From assembly GCF_944391105.1 (NCBI RefSeq), contig NZ_CALXSK010000001.1, positions 124,001 through 188,000 on the forward strand: a stretch of DNA of 64,000 bases, given 5' to 3'. A program made the translations under genes and the position numbers. How positions within the stretch are numbered: position 1 is the first letter of the stretch; the number at the start of each line of letters is the position of its first letter. Below, one piece after another: positions 8,116 through 17,807 of this stretch. The notes under the pieces were generated by a model. It searched no databases, had not been told where the DNA came from, and worked only from the letters and a program-made list of their open reading frames with translations. This DNA comes from an uncultured Victivallis sp. (lineage in GTDB: Bacteria > Verrucomicrobiota > Lentisphaeria > Victivallales > Victivallaceae).

Positions 8116-9495
8116 CAGTTTCGCACTGCGCGGCGCGGGACCGACGTCGGGAAGCTTTTCGGAACGCAACGCCAGCCGGATCAACACCTGAAGCGGCAAC
8201 GGCTCCTCCCGGAAGCGGTCTACTTCAAGCTCGACCGTGAGGGCCGGATTCGCCAGATGCGCGGCGGTCAGGCTCCGAACGACCCGCCACTGCCGCGCAA
8301 GCGTCGTGCCGAAATACTCCGAACTGCCGCCCGAATAGCGATGAACCAGTCGCGAAAAATCCGCCAGCAGAAGCAGTTCCAGAATCAGCGCTGCACAGAG
8401 CACAATCTCCGCCGTTTTCCGGTAGTCGCCCCGCAGTGCCGTGAATCCACGCCATGCCAGCAGCAGCCACGCGAACGCCACGACCGAATTGTAGTGCGTC
8501 TGCGGTTCGACCCGGAGAACCAGAAGCTCCACGGCCAGAAAAACAACCGTGATTCCACCGCAGACACAGAGGCGGTCGAACGTATTGAGCTCCTTCCTCC
8601 GCCACCTCCGGATCACCACGATCGCACCGAGAATCATGAAGAACACGATCACGGGAATCGATAGAACGACCCACATTCCCGGAATTCCCAGTCCGACCTC
8701 GGGCGCGAACCGGTCCGTGAATCCGAATGCAGTCAGATTCTGCCAGCATTTGACGACCCCGCCCAGCGCGGTGAGGAACGAAACCCGAATCGCACCGACG
8801 TCGGGCGAGTACCCCCGGATGCACCGATAAAGAAACGGGGAAAGCACAATCAACACCCCCGCCCCGACAGCGCAGAATTTCCACCACTCCCGCCGGAACA
8901 GTTCGAACCGGAACAGCAGCACCCCCGCCGCAAATCCGAGCGGAATCGCCACTGAAACCGGATGCAGATAGAACATCAACGCAAACAGCCCCCCCGCCCA
9001 TACCACCATACTCATCCGACCGTCGCGGAAAAAGTGTGCGGCGCAGACCACGTACCAGAGCGACATCGGCAGCAGCCAGATGTTGTCCCACGGCATGCGC
9101 AGATAAAACCAGATAAAAGGGGAGCAGAACCAGAGCGCCGCCCCCGGCCCCGCCGGAAGATGCAGACAACGAGCGAGCCGCAGCAGCGCTCCCCAGCAGA
9201 GCCCGAGCAGCAGAGCCCCTTTGATCGCCACAATCACCACCGGATCGGAAGTCGCGAGCAGAAGAAGCTGATTGAGCCAGACGATCAACGCGCCGTAGGC
9301 GACCCCGGTCGAGCCGGGCAGTCCGTGCAGTGCGGGGCGGCCCGCTTCATTCGCGTCAAGCGCCAGGGCAATCAGCCGCGCCTCGTCGCGAAGCCACACC
9401 GTATCGCCCGGATACCACAACGCAAGCAGCGTCGCGGCGGCGGCAAACAGAAGAAAATAATCGAACTTTTTCCAATCGAACTTCATACTTTTCAT
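8068..9495 (-). CDS. polytopic membrane protein, GT-C glycosyltransferase-like
   Basis: This is a roughly 475-residue hydrophobic protein with about ten predicted TM helices and a soluble C-terminus. The first loop has TVWLRDEARLIALALD, resembling the acidic first-loop motif of GT-C/PMT-like transferases that use polyprenyl-linked sugars, but no specific family can be assigned. I chose ATG 9495 (MKSMKFDWKK); ATG 9486 and GTG 9543 are in frame, and no start has a strong ribosome site. It is divergent from the DUF2079 gene and converges on cinA. Sugar or lipid transfer at the membrane is inference only. Confidence 0.5.
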   Translation of the reverse strand: MKSMKFDWKKFDYFLLFAAAATLLALWYPGDTVWLRDEARLIALALDANEAGRPALHGLPGSTGVAYGALIVWLNQLLLLATSDPVVIVAIKGALLLGLCWGALLRLARCLHLPAGPGAALWFCSPFIWFYLRMPWDNIWLLPMSLWYVVCAAHFFRDGRMSMVVWAGGLFALMFYLHPVSVAIPLGFAAGVLLFRFELFRREWWKFCAVGAGVLIVLSPFLYRCIRGYSPDVGAIRVSFLTALGGVVKCWQNLTAFGFTDRFAPEVGLGIPGMWVVLSIPVIVFFMILGAIVVIRRWRRKELNTFDRLCVCGGITVVFLAVELLVLRVEPQTHYNSVVAFAWLLLAWRGFTALRGDYRKTAEIVLCAALILELLLLADFSRLVHRYSGGSSEYFGTTLARQWRVVRSLTAAHLANPALTVELEVDRFREEPLPLQVLIRLALRSEKLPDVGPAPRSAKLLPSRSGSGIDLVLME

Positions 9496-9560
9496 AAAAT
9501 AGCAGACAAAATCCGGATTTACAACTGGAAAAATCGCATTCACGCATTAGATTACCAGAC

Positions 9561-11156
9561 ATGAACTACTATCTTTTTCTCATCATTCTTTTTGCGGCGG
9601 CATTTGCGGCGGCCGCGGGGGCGAAGCGTCTCAGGTTCTCCTTTCCGGAGAAGCAGGAAACGCGTCTTCTGTGGTTTCTGACACTCGCATTTTTCCTGGT
9701 CTATACGGCTCTCGGCTGGTATAAACTTGAGGCGATGCAGATGGGGGCCTGGGATTTCGGCATTTATGACTCCATCCTGCGCAATGCGGCGAACGGACGC
9801 GGCCTGATGGTCGATTACCGGGGGCCGTTCGACCATTTTTCCCCGGCGATTCTGCTTTTTGCCCCGCTCTACTGGATCTATGACACTCAGATGTGGCTTG
9901 TTCTGATTCAGGCGGCGTCGCTGGCGTTCTCCGCGCCGCTGCTCTTTGCGACGGCGAAACTCCGTTTCCGGAAGGGGATTTTCCCGCTGCTGCTGACGGC
10001 GATGTACCTCTTCAACCCCTACTATTCCCGGCTCGTGCTCTTCGACTTCCATGCGGAGTGCCTCTTTCCGCCGCTCTTTCTGGGAGCGTTTTATTTTCTG
10101 GAACGGAAGCGGATGATCCCATTTTTCCTGCTTCTGGCGCTCTCGCCTCTGGTCAAGGAGGATTTTGTCGTTCCGGTCGGGGCGACCGGGCTCTGGCTGC
10201 TCGCGCAACGCGGCAGGCGGTGGTGGGGCGTCGGGGCGATCGCGGCGTCGCTTTTCTGGGTATTCTTCGTGTTGAAAATCTACTATCCGTACATTCTGAA
10301 CGTCCCCTATTTCCACTATGGACGCTATGAGCTGCTCGCGCCGACCGTCGCGGAAACCATGAACAACGCCGTCGCGATGATCGAACGATTCTTCAACCCG
10401 AGCATGCCGGGGGTCGTACTGAGCGTTCTCGTTCCCTTTGCGCTGCTGCCGCTCGGAGATTGGAAAGGATTCGTGCTGCTGTGGCTGCCGGTGATCGGCA
10501 TTCAGCTTGTATCGGAATTTCCACACCAGCAATGGCTCATGAGCCATTACAGTTCCGCCCTGATCGCAGTGACTCCGATCGCCGCATTTTACGGGGCCCG
10601 GACCCTGCGGGTTCTGCTTCGGAAAAAACGGAATCTGCGCCGGCTGCGCCAACCGGCACTGGCGGGAGCTGCCGTGCTGATGCTGGGGTCGCACATTTTC
10701 TGCTGCGATCTGCCGCTGGCGCGTTATGCGCAATACACGCTCGACGGAATTCTGCCCTCGCAAGGGGGAATTCTCTCGCTGCCGCTGCGTCCTTCCTACT
10801 GGCAGGAGATGCTGAAACGGCTGCTGCACGCGGACGGCGCACGCGCACTGTTCGAACAGCTTCCGATCACTCCGGAAAATACGGTCGCCTGCCAGAATGA
10901 GCCGGCGGTCTATTTTCTTCCCAGAACCAGAGTTTTCGATTTCCCGATCATCGGCCTGGGGAATCCGCCGCCGTTCCGTGCGGACTTCTTCATCCTGGAC
11001 CGCAACAATTACTGCGGAAAGATTGAGAATTTCTACGAACTCAACACGTTGCTCGATTCGCTTCTATCCTCGCAAGAGTACGGCCTCATCGACGATCCCG
11101 GCGGGGTGCTGGTCATTTACCGGCGCGCGGCAGTTGCGGACTCTTCCTCCCGATAG
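9561..11156 (+). CDS. DUF2079 family membrane protein
   Basis: This is a 531-residue protein with about eleven TM segments. The early loop contains MGAWDFGIYDSIL and then GPFDHFSPAILLFAPLYWI, the conserved core of DUF2079, a predicted membrane protein family with GT-C-like topology. A soluble C-terminal part (from about 390) includes ENTVACQNEPAVYFLP. The true role of the family is not established; a glycosyltransferase-like role is often inferred from topology and the acidic loop motif. The gene is a divergent neighbour of another GT-C-like protein, suggesting a shared envelope role. Confidence 0.7.
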   Translation: MNYYLFLIILFAAAFAAAAGAKRLRFSFPEKQETRLLWFLTLAFFLVYTALGWYKLEAMQMGAWDFGIYDSILRNAANGRGLMVDYRGPFDHFSPAILLFAPLYWIYDTQMWLVLIQAASLAFSAPLLFATAKLRFRKGIFPLLLTAMYLFNPYYSRLVLFDFHAECLFPPLFLGAFYFLERKRMIPFFLLLALSPLVKEDFVVPVGATGLWLLAQRGRRWWGVGAIAASLFWVFFVLKIYYPYILNVPYFHYGRYELLAPTVAETMNNAVAMIERFFNPSMPGVVLSVLVPFALLPLGDWKGFVLLWLPVIGIQLVSEFPHQQWLMSHYSSALIAVTPIAAFYGARTLRVLLRKKRNLRRLRQPALAGAAVLMLGSHIFCCDLPLARYAQYTLDGILPSQGGILSLPLRPSYWQEMLKRLLHADGARALFEQLPITPENTVACQNEPAVYFLPRTRVFDFPIIGLGNPPPFRADFFILDRNNYCGKIENFYELNTLLDSLLSSQEYGLIDDPGGVLVIYRRAAVADSSSR

Positions 11157-11441
11157 TCCGGCAGAAGGACACGGCGTCCAAATAACGGGGGAACAAACAT
11201 ACCGGAGGATGCTCCGGGTCGCGCACCCTGCCCATTGCGGACTTGATTCCGGGGGCCGGAACGGTTTCGCCGCTCTCCATTCAGCCAGGCACTGCCTGCC
11301 GGATCACGCCGCCGCTCTCCTGCAATCGCTCCTGAACCGATGGACGCAAAACATCGTAAAGTGCCGGATTCGCCAATACGAAAAAGCCGGGGGGAGAAGA
11401 AAATCCGAGATGAAATTTCTGGGGATACTTCGGACATGGAA

Positions 11442-11531
11442 TGGCGGAGAGAGAGGGATTCGAACCCTCGATACCCGTAAGGATATAGCGATTTTCGAGA
11501 CCGCCGCCTTCGACCACTCAGCCATCTCTCC
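11442..11531 (-). tRNA. tRNA-Ser, anticodon CGA
   Basis: Read on the minus strand, this is a 90-base class II tRNA. The acceptor stem GGAGAGA/TCTCTCC closes perfectly, with discriminator G and an encoded CCA (11442-11444). The anticodon stem GCGGT/ATCGC (one G-T wobble) holds loop CTCGAAA, anticodon CGA, reading UCG. A long variable arm (GCTATATCC...GGGTATCG region) and the GGTTCGAATCC T arm are typical of serine tRNAs. Confidence 0.95.
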
Positions 11532-11548
11532 GACTGGTGTGTTTTCAT

Positions 11549-11577
11549 AAAATAACACGCCTTTTCCGGAAATTCAA
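11549..11577 (-). promoter_or_regulatory. promoter of tRNA-Ser
   Basis: On the minus strand, TTGAAT (572-577 of the 11.5 kb block) and TATTTT (11549-11554) are 17 bases apart, ending 17 bases before the mature tRNA 5' end at 11531. Confidence 0.6.
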
Positions 11578-11681
11578 ACCCGTCACCGCAAAAAAACACG
11601 GAAAATCCACGCATCTCCTCCACGACCCTCCCGGATTCCGCAGCCGCACGCGATTTCAAACGAAAAATTCCCCTCCCCTTG

Positions 11682-11710
11682 TTGTAAATCCGGCTCCGCG
11701 ACGGTAAATT
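11682..11710 (+). promoter_or_regulatory. putative cysS promoter
   Basis: TTGTAA (11682-11687) and TAAATT (11705-11710) with a 17-base spacer lie about 40 bases before the cysS ATG. TATAGC at 11710-11715 is an alternative -10. Confidence 0.45.
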
Positions 11711-11751
11711 ATAGCCGTGACAGTGGCAAACAACCCGAACGGAGAAATACG

Positions 11752-13161
11752 ATGAGTCTCGAATTCTTCAATACCATGGAGCGGCGTGTCGTCCCGTTTC
11801 AGTCGATCCGCCCCGGCAAAGTCGGCATGTACACCTGCGGCCCGACCGTTTACAACTACGCCCACATCGGCAACTTCCGCGCCTACATGTTCGAGGATCT
11901 GCTGCGGCGCACGCTCGAATATTTCGGCTACAAGGTTCATCAGGTCATGAACCTCACCGACGTCGACGACAAAACCATCCGCGATTCCCGCGCCGCCGGA
12001 CTCCCGCTGCGCGAATTCACCGCAAAATACAAACAAGCGTTCTTCGAGGACCTCAAAACACTCAATATCGAGCCGGCCGAGGTCTATCCCGCCGCCACGG
12101 ATCACATTCCGCAGATGATCCGGCTCATCTCGATCCTCATGGAGAAAGGGTACGCCTATCAGGCCGAGGACCGCTCGATCTACTTCTCCATCGACAAATT
12201 CCCCGATTACGGCAAACTCGCCAGAATCGACCGGGAAAACCAGCGTTCCGGCGTGCGAATCAAGAACGATGAATATGCCAAGGATTCCGTCGCAGACTTC
12301 GCCCTCTGGAAAGCGTGGGATGAACTCGACGGCGATGTCGCGTGGGACTCCCCGTGGGGCAAGGGCCGTCCCGGCTGGCACATCGAATGCAGCGCCATGT
12401 CCAGCGAATACCTCGGCGACGCATTCGATATCCACACCGGCGGCATCGACAACATGTTCCCGCACCACGAGGACGAGATCGCCCAGAGCGAAGCCGCCAC
12501 CGGCAAAAAATGGGTCAACTACTGGCTCCACTGCGCGCATTTGATGGTCAACGGCGAAAAGATGTCCAAGTCGCTCGGAAACTTCTACACGCTGCGCGAC
12601 CTGCTCAAAATGGGTTGGAAAGGGCGCGAAATCCGCTGGGTGCTGATCGGCGCCCACTACCGCAAAAAACTGAACTTCACACTCGACGCCATCGGCCAGG
12701 CGCGCGAAACGCTCACCCGGTTCGACGAATTCTTCGACCGCATGCGCGCCGTCACCAAAGAGGGAGAATGCTCCGAAGCGGAACAGGTTGTCGCCTCCGC
12801 GGCGGCGGCGTTCTCCGCCGCGATCGCCGAGGATCTGAACATCTCCGAAGCGCTCGCGGCCATGTTCGAGCTGCTGCGCACGGGCAACAAACTCGCCGAC
12901 TCCGGTGAACTTACGAAGTCAGGTGCTGAGCGCATTCTTGCGGCGTTCCGCAAATTCGACACCGTGATCGGAGCGCTCGAGGTCGACGCGGTCCGCACGG
13001 CCGAGTTTCCGCCGGAAGTCGTCGCGCTCGCCGAAGAGCGCAAAGCGGCGCGCAAGGCAAAGAACTTTGCCGAAAGCGACCGCCTCCGCGCCGAAATCGG
13101 GAAACTCGGGTTCGTCGTCGAGGATCAGCCCGGCAACGAATACCGGCTGAAAAAGGCGTGA
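11752..13161 (+). CDS. cysS: cysteinyl-tRNA synthetase
   Basis: This is a 469-residue class I aminoacyl-tRNA synthetase that charges tRNA-Cys. It has the zinc/cysteine-site residue C29 in MYTCGPTVYN, the HIGN signature at 38-41, WHIECSAM with a second zinc cysteine, the HHEDE zinc histidine region, and the EKMSKSLGN ATP loop. The C-terminal DALR/anticodon region follows and the length is standard. CGGAGA upstream gives the ribosome site. It is a single-gene unit between tRNA-Ser and the two-component genes. Confidence 0.97.
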   Translation: MSLEFFNTMERRVVPFQSIRPGKVGMYTCGPTVYNYAHIGNFRAYMFEDLLRRTLEYFGYKVHQVMNLTDVDDKTIRDSRAAGLPLREFTAKYKQAFFEDLKTLNIEPAEVYPAATDHIPQMIRLISILMEKGYAYQAEDRSIYFSIDKFPDYGKLARIDRENQRSGVRIKNDEYAKDSVADFALWKAWDELDGDVAWDSPWGKGRPGWHIECSAMSSEYLGDAFDIHTGGIDNMFPHHEDEIAQSEAATGKKWVNYWLHCAHLMVNGEKMSKSLGNFYTLRDLLKMGWKGREIRWVLIGAHYRKKLNFTLDAIGQARETLTRFDEFFDRMRAVTKEGECSEAEQVVASAAAAFSAAIAEDLNISEALAAMFELLRTGNKLADSGELTKSGAERILAAFRKFDTVIGALEVDAVRTAEFPPEVVALAEERKAARKAKNFAESDRLRAEIGKLGFVVEDQPGNEYRLKKA

Positions 13162-13259
13162 CAGGAAGCGGTTTAACGGAATTCTAACACCCGAAACACC
13201 GGATTCGAACATTCCGGAACTACATTATCCTCAACTTAAACAAAGGAGAAAATTTCCTG

Positions 13260-13955
13260 ATGGCGAAAGAGAAAATACTCGTGGTTGAGGATGAGGAAGC
13301 GATCCAGGAGCTGATCCGATACAACCTCAACAAGGAGGGGTTCGACCGGGTCCGGCTCTGCGACTCCGGCGAGGAGGCGCTGACTCAGGCGCAGGAATTC
13401 GCCCCGGATCTGATTCTGCTGGATCTCATGCTGCCCGGCATGGACGGGCTTTCGGTCTGTCGGCGACTCCGGCGCGATGCGAGGACCGCTTCGATTCCGG
13501 TCATCATGCTCACGGCGAAGTCCGAAGAGAGCGACATCGTGACCGGGCTCGAAGTCGGAGCCGATGACTATCTCACGAAACCGTTCAGCCCGAAAGTGCT
13601 GGTTGCACGGATCAAATCGGTTCTGCGCCGGGCCAATCCGGCGGAGACGGAGGAGTCCGGCTCGACGCTTCGACGCGGCGCACTCTTCATGAACCGCGGC
13701 ACACGAGAGGCGCGGCTCGACGGGGTGGCGCTTTCGCTGACCTGTTCGGAGTTTGAAATCCTCTACCTGCTCGCGCGGCGGCCGGGATGGGTGTTCACGC
13801 GCAGCCAGATCGTCAATGAGGTCAAGGGAGACGACTACCCCGTGACCGAACGCGCCGTCGACGTGCAGATGGTCAGTCTTCGTCGCAAACTCGGTTCCCA
13901 CAGTGAACTCATTGAAACGGTTCGCGGCGTCGGCTACCGGTTCGCGCAGGAGTGA
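13260..13955 (+). CDS. phoB: OmpR/PhoB-family response regulator
   Basis: This is a 231-residue response regulator. The receiver domain (1-120) has acidic pocket E10-D11, phospho-acceptor D55 in LILLDLMLPGMDG, T85 and K107 (YLTKPF). The C-terminal winged helix (about 135-230) ends in RGVGYRFA, typical of PhoB-like members. AAAGGAG lies 13 bases before the ATG. It is followed 13 bases later by a PhoR-like kinase gene, a standard cognate pair. Phosphate as the signal is inferred from resemblance to PhoB/PhoR; no Pho box was recognised here. It could instead be another OmpR-type pair. Confidence 0.85.
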   Translation: MAKEKILVVEDEEAIQELIRYNLNKEGFDRVRLCDSGEEALTQAQEFAPDLILLDLMLPGMDGLSVCRRLRRDARTASIPVIMLTAKSEESDIVTGLEVGADDYLTKPFSPKVLVARIKSVLRRANPAETEESGSTLRRGALFMNRGTREARLDGVALSLTCSEFEILYLLARRPGWVFTRSQIVNEVKGDDYPVTERAVDVQMVSLRRKLGSHSELIETVRGVGYRFAQE

Positions 13956-13968
13956 AGGGCCACGCAAA

Positions 13969-15753
13969 ATGAAAAATACGTTGTTCGTCTCCTGGCCCGT
14001 CGTTTTTCTGGTCGTGGCGCTGGGGCTCTCGGTGTTCGCCTGGTGGCAGTCGACCTCGCTGGAACAGTTCAGCGTTGAACGCACCCAGCAGGAGCTCCAG
14101 AGCCGTGCCCGGCTCTTCTCCATCGAGGCGGCGCGGCTGATCCGGAACCGGGATCTCTCCGCGCTGCAGAAGTTCTTCATGATGGAGGGGAAGGCGACCG
14201 GCACCCGCATGACCCTCATCGACAACTCCGGCAAAATCATCGCCGACTCCGATGAAAATCCCGCGAACATGGACAATCACCGGCGGCGTCCGGAGATCGC
14301 CGAGGCGATCTCCGCGTTCAACCAGGGGGAAACCACCTTCTCGACGATCCGCCACAGCGCAACCAGCGGGCAGCGGATGATCTACTGCGCCATGCCGCTG
14401 GCCGTGGAAGGGGAAAACTACGTTCTGAGGACGGCGTTTTCGATTCACGAGATCGACCGGATCGTCCGCAAGGCGCGGATCGACGTCGTATGGGCCGTAG
14501 TCGTCACGATCTTGATTGCGGCGGGAATCGGTTACTTTCTCTTTCAGACCGTCACGCAGCCGATCCGGGCACTGCGCAGCGCTTCGGCGAAAATCGCCGC
14601 GGGCGACCTCGACGCGAAGCTGCCGGTTCCGGAACATGGCGCGATCCGGGAACTCGGCGACAGCGTGAGCCGCATGGCGGAAGAACTCAAAGCCAGAATC
14701 GACGAGATTTCACGTGAAAAGAACGAGCGGGATGCGATTTTTGCTGCGCTTTCCGAAGGGGTCATCGTGCTCGATGCGGCGGGAGTCATCATCGACACGA
14801 ACCGTGCGGCGCGCCGGATCTTTCAGATCCACGGCGATCCGCGCAATCGCCAGGCGGCAGCCCTGCTGCGAAACGAGGCGCTGGACGATTTTCTGAAACA
14901 GCTGCGCAAGACCGGCAATCCGGCCGAAGCGGAATTCACGTTTCCGCTCCCCGAGGGGGACAAGCAGCTGCGCGTCCGCGGCTGCCCGCTGCGCTGGAAC
15001 GAGGATACGCGCCAGGGGATTCTGCTGGTGTTCTACGACATGACACAGCTGCGCAAGCTCGAAAACTTCCGGCGGGATTTCGTCGCAAACGTCTCCCATG
15101 AGATCAAGACGCCGCTCACCGTGATCCGCGGCGCGGTCGAAACGCTTCAGGACGGCGCGCTCGACGAACCGGAACATGCAAGGCGGTTCCTGGAAATCAT
15201 CGCGACGCATTCCGAACGGTTGAACAGCCTCGTTCAGGACATTCTGAGTCTTTCGCAGCTCGAGTGCCGCGCGCTCGGCGAAGAGTGCGAACTTGAGAAC
15301 GCCGCGCTCTCGCTGGTGATCGGTTCGGCGGTCAAACTTGAAGAGCCGCGGGCGGAGGAGGCCGGAATCCGGCTCGTCACCGAGATCGTTGACGATCCCC
15401 CCGTCCGGATCGACCCCCAGCTCATGGAGCAGGCGATCGTCAACCTCATCGACAATGCGATCAAGCACAGCGGCGAAAAGAACGAGGTGAAAATCCGCCT
15501 CCATTCGGAAAGTGGATTCGCGATTCTGGAAGTGATCGATCACGGCTGCGGCATCGGCTCGGCTCATCTCGAACGGCTGTTCGAACGTTTTTACCGCGTC
15601 GACAAGGCACGAAGCCGCAAAGCCGGCGGAACCGGACTCGGACTGGCCATTGTGAAGCACATCATGCAGCTGCACCACGGTTCAGCCGAGGTGAAGAGCC
15701 GCCCCGGTGAAGGCAGCACGTTCAGCCTCAAACTCCCGGTCGCCTCAAGCTGA
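13969..15753 (+). CDS. phoR: PhoR-like sensor histidine kinase
   Basis: This is a 594-residue membrane sensor kinase. TM1 is at about 5-25, followed by a periplasmic domain, TM2 at about 170-190, a HAMP linker with QPIRALRSASAKIAAGDL, then a PAS domain. The dimerisation H-box reads DFVANVSHEIKTPLTVIRGA. The ATPase has N-box VNLIDNAIKHS, G1 DHGCGIG, F-box LFERFYRVD and G2 GGTGLGLAIV. I chose ATG 13969, 13 bases after the regulator stop; an earlier in-frame start would lie inside the regulator gene. It converges on the XRE-cupin gene. Confidence 0.85.
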   Translation: MKNTLFVSWPVVFLVVALGLSVFAWWQSTSLEQFSVERTQQELQSRARLFSIEAARLIRNRDLSALQKFFMMEGKATGTRMTLIDNSGKIIADSDENPANMDNHRRRPEIAEAISAFNQGETTFSTIRHSATSGQRMIYCAMPLAVEGENYVLRTAFSIHEIDRIVRKARIDVVWAVVVTILIAAGIGYFLFQTVTQPIRALRSASAKIAAGDLDAKLPVPEHGAIRELGDSVSRMAEELKARIDEISREKNERDAIFAALSEGVIVLDAAGVIIDTNRAARRIFQIHGDPRNRQAAALLRNEALDDFLKQLRKTGNPAEAEFTFPLPEGDKQLRVRGCPLRWNEDTRQGILLVFYDMTQLRKLENFRRDFVANVSHEIKTPLTVIRGAVETLQDGALDEPEHARRFLEIIATHSERLNSLVQDILSLSQLECRALGEECELENAALSLVIGSAVKLEEPRAEEAGIRLVTEIVDDPPVRIDPQLMEQAIVNLIDNAIKHSGEKNEVKIRLHSESGFAILEVIDHGCGIGSAHLERLFERFYRVDKARSRKAGGTGLGLAIVKHIMQLHHGSAEVKSRPGEGSTFSLKLPVASS

Positions 15754-15786
15754 AGCGGTAGTGTCGGAGAAGCAGGTCACACATGT

Positions 15787-16344
15787 TCAGCCGTTGTTCC
15801 GGCTCTTGATGAAGAGCACGCGCACGCGCTTCTCCCCGGCATTGCGCAGTTTGTGCCTGCGGGAGGGGAGGATGCGCACCGCGTCTCCGGGTTCGAGCAG
15901 AAACTCCTCATCCTCGAAAACCAGATACGCCTCCCCTTCGAGCAGGAACGCGATCTCCTCCTCGAAGTGCTGCGAAAAATCGCGGTTCGTCTCACGGCCC
16001 GGCCCGAGCACCATCATCAGAAGTTCGACGTTCGACTTCAGCGGGCCGGGGGTCAGATTGAAGTAAACCGCGCTCTTCTCGTTCGGGTTGTGAATGCGTT
16101 CGTGCTCCGTCCTCCGCCGAATCAGCGAAGCGTTGTCGATCTCCTCGTTGAACAGCGCCGAAAGCGGAATCCCGAGTGTTCCGCTGATTAACTTTAACAC
16201 CGACAAACTCGGATTGCCGATGCCGCGTTCCAACTGGCTGACCAGCGCCGTACTCACTCCGGAAATCTCCGAAAACTCCCTGATGGTCAAGTTCTTCTCT
16301 TTCCTGAACCGGCGAATCCGCCGCCCGATCCGACTCTCCACCAT
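15787..16344 (-). CDS. XRE-family regulator with C-terminal cupin
   Basis: This is a 185-residue cytoplasmic regulator. An N-terminal helix-turn-helix (about 5-60) has IREFSEISGVSTALVSQLER. A C-terminal cupin (about 110-180) has HFEEEIAFLLEGEA and LLEPGDAVRILPSRRHKL, a small-molecule sensor fold. ATG 16344 is set by GGGAGG nearby; longer reading upstream is only low-complexity AT-rich sequence. It is divergent from the leuCD-like genes across an AT-rich 155-base region, so it may control them or itself. Such regulators often govern amino acid, polyamine or sugar-acid metabolism; the ligand is unknown. Confidence 0.85.
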   Translation of the reverse strand: MVESRIGRRIRRFRKEKNLTIREFSEISGVSTALVSQLERGIGNPSLSVLKLISGTLGIPLSALFNEEIDNASLIRRRTEHERIHNPNEKSAVYFNLTPGPLKSNVELLMMVLGPGRETNRDFSQHFEEEIAFLLEGEAYLVFEDEEFLLEPGDAVRILPSRRHKLRNAGEKRVRVLFIKSRNNG

Positions 16345-16417
16345 GCCGCACCTCCCGTTTGTTTCCCTATTAATATAACGCCACTTTTGTTTATTATATT
16401 TAAAATCTATAAAAATA

Positions 16418-16446
16418 TTGAATTTTTTTTGATTCCGTGGTATTGT
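16418..16446 (+). promoter_or_regulatory. promoter of the leuCD-like operon
   Basis: TTGAAT (16418-16423) and TATTGT (16441-16446) are 17 bases apart in an AT-rich divergent region shared with the XRE-cupin gene. The leader to the leuC ATG at 16500 is about 47 bases and contains AAAGGAG. Confidence 0.5.
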
Positions 16447-16499
16447 ATAAACGTGACCGCAAACGAAACCCCAATTATGTCCAAAGGAGTTTGAGAAAA

Positions 16500-17789
16500 A
16501 TGGGAAAGACATTGGCCCAGAAGATTTTCGACGCCCACACCGTCGATACGCCCGCGCCGGGAGTGCGGGTGTTGTCGCTCGACCGGGTGTTCTGTCATGA
16601 GATCACGACCCCGATCGCGATCAACGACCTTGTCGCCATCGGCAAGGACCGCGTCTTCGATCCGGAAAAGATCAAAGCCGTGATCGACCACGTGACCCCG
16701 GCGAAGGATTCCAAGACCGCCGAGCAGGGCAAGACGATGCGCGAATGGGCGAAACGTCATGGGATCAAGGATTTCTTCGATATCGGCGCAAACGGCGTCT
16801 GCCATGCGATCTTCCCGGAGAAGGGATTTGTCCGTCCGGGCTTCACGGTCATCATGGGTGACTCGCACACCTGCACGCACGGCGCGTTCGGCGCATTCGC
16901 CGCAGGCGTCGGCACGACCGACCTCGAAGTCGGCATCCTCAAGGGAGTCTGCACGATGCGCGAACCGGCCACGATCAAAGTCGTGCTGAACGGCAAGCTG
17001 CGCGCGGGCGTCTTCGCGAAGGACGTGATCCTCGCAGTCATCAAGCTGCTGACCGTGAACGGTGCGACCGACAAGGTCATCGAGTTCACCGGTCCGGCCG
17101 TCGACGCGATGGGGATGGATTCGCGCATGACGCTCTGCAACATGGCGATCGAGGCGGGCGGGACCTGCGGCGTCTGCTATCCGGACATGGTCACGGTCGA
17201 CTTCCTCTGGCCGTTCATTCAGAACGACTTTCCGAGCAGGGAAGCGGCACTGGCGGAGTATTCGAAGTGGCTGCCCGACGCCGACGCGGTCTACGACAAG
17301 GTCGTCACCATGGACGTCTCCGAGCTCGAGCCGATGGTCACGTTCGGCTACAAGCCCGACCAGGTCAAAACCGTCCGTGAAATGGAAGGAACTCCGGTCA
17401 ACCAGATCTACATCGGCAGCTGCACGAACGGCCGCCTCGAAGACCTGCGCATCGCCGCCGGAATCCTCAAGGGAAAGAAGATCAGCGAAAACGTCCGTGC
17501 GATCGTCTCGCCTGCGACGCCGAAAATCTACCGCGACGCGTTGAAGGAAGGGATTATCGAAATCTTCATGGACGCCGGTTTCTGCGTGACGAATCCGACC
17601 TGCGGCGCCTGCCTCGGCATGAGCAACGGCGTTCTCGCGAACGGCGAATCGTGCGCTTCGACCACGAACCGCAACTTCAACGGACGCATGGGCAAGGGCG
17701 GCATGGTCCACCTGATGAGTCCCGCAACCGCGGCTGCGACCGCCATCGCCGGAGTCATCACCAACTCGCCGCTCTTCACCGGCAAATAA
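16500..17789 (+). CDS. leuC: 3-isopropylmalate/homoaconitate dehydratase family, large subunit
   Basis: This is a 429-residue aconitase-family large subunit that isomerises a 2-hydroxy acid through a [4Fe-4S] cluster. Cluster cysteines are visible in IGSCTNGRLEDL and in NPTCGACLGMSNG. Substrate and structural motifs GDSHTCTHGAFGAFAAGVGTT and ASTTNRNFNGRMG are intact. The length is that of the short two-subunit (archaeal-type) IPMI/HACN group rather than the 465-residue proteobacterial LeuC. No leuA, leuB or homocitrate synthase gene lies nearby, so leucine biosynthesis versus a related isomerisation cannot be settled. It is followed 18 bases later by the small subunit. Confidence 0.85.
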   Translation: MGKTLAQKIFDAHTVDTPAPGVRVLSLDRVFCHEITTPIAINDLVAIGKDRVFDPEKIKAVIDHVTPAKDSKTAEQGKTMREWAKRHGIKDFFDIGANGVCHAIFPEKGFVRPGFTVIMGDSHTCTHGAFGAFAAGVGTTDLEVGILKGVCTMREPATIKVVLNGKLRAGVFAKDVILAVIKLLTVNGATDKVIEFTGPAVDAMGMDSRMTLCNMAIEAGGTCGVCYPDMVTVDFLWPFIQNDFPSREAALAEYSKWLPDADAVYDKVVTMDVSELEPMVTFGYKPDQVKTVREMEGTPVNQIYIGSCTNGRLEDLRIAAGILKGKKISENVRAIVSPATPKIYRDALKEGIIEIFMDAGFCVTNPTCGACLGMSNGVLANGESCASTTNRNFNGRMGKGGMVHLMSPATAAATAIAGVITNSPLFTGK

Positions 17790-17807
17790 GAAGCGAAGGA
17801 TCTGAAA

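Noticed and set aside
11281..11441. Short minus-strand frame with ANPALYDVLRPSVQERLQE between the DUF2079 gene and tRNA-Ser
   Set aside because: It reads like protein for about 45 codons but has no independent start or ribosome site and its upstream part runs through the tRNA. It may be a relic; I see no gene or SRP RNA in 11157-11441.
13162..13259. Pho box or clear promoter before the PhoB-like gene
   Set aside because: CATTAT near 13224 could be a -10 but no -35 or direct repeats of the Pho type stand out.
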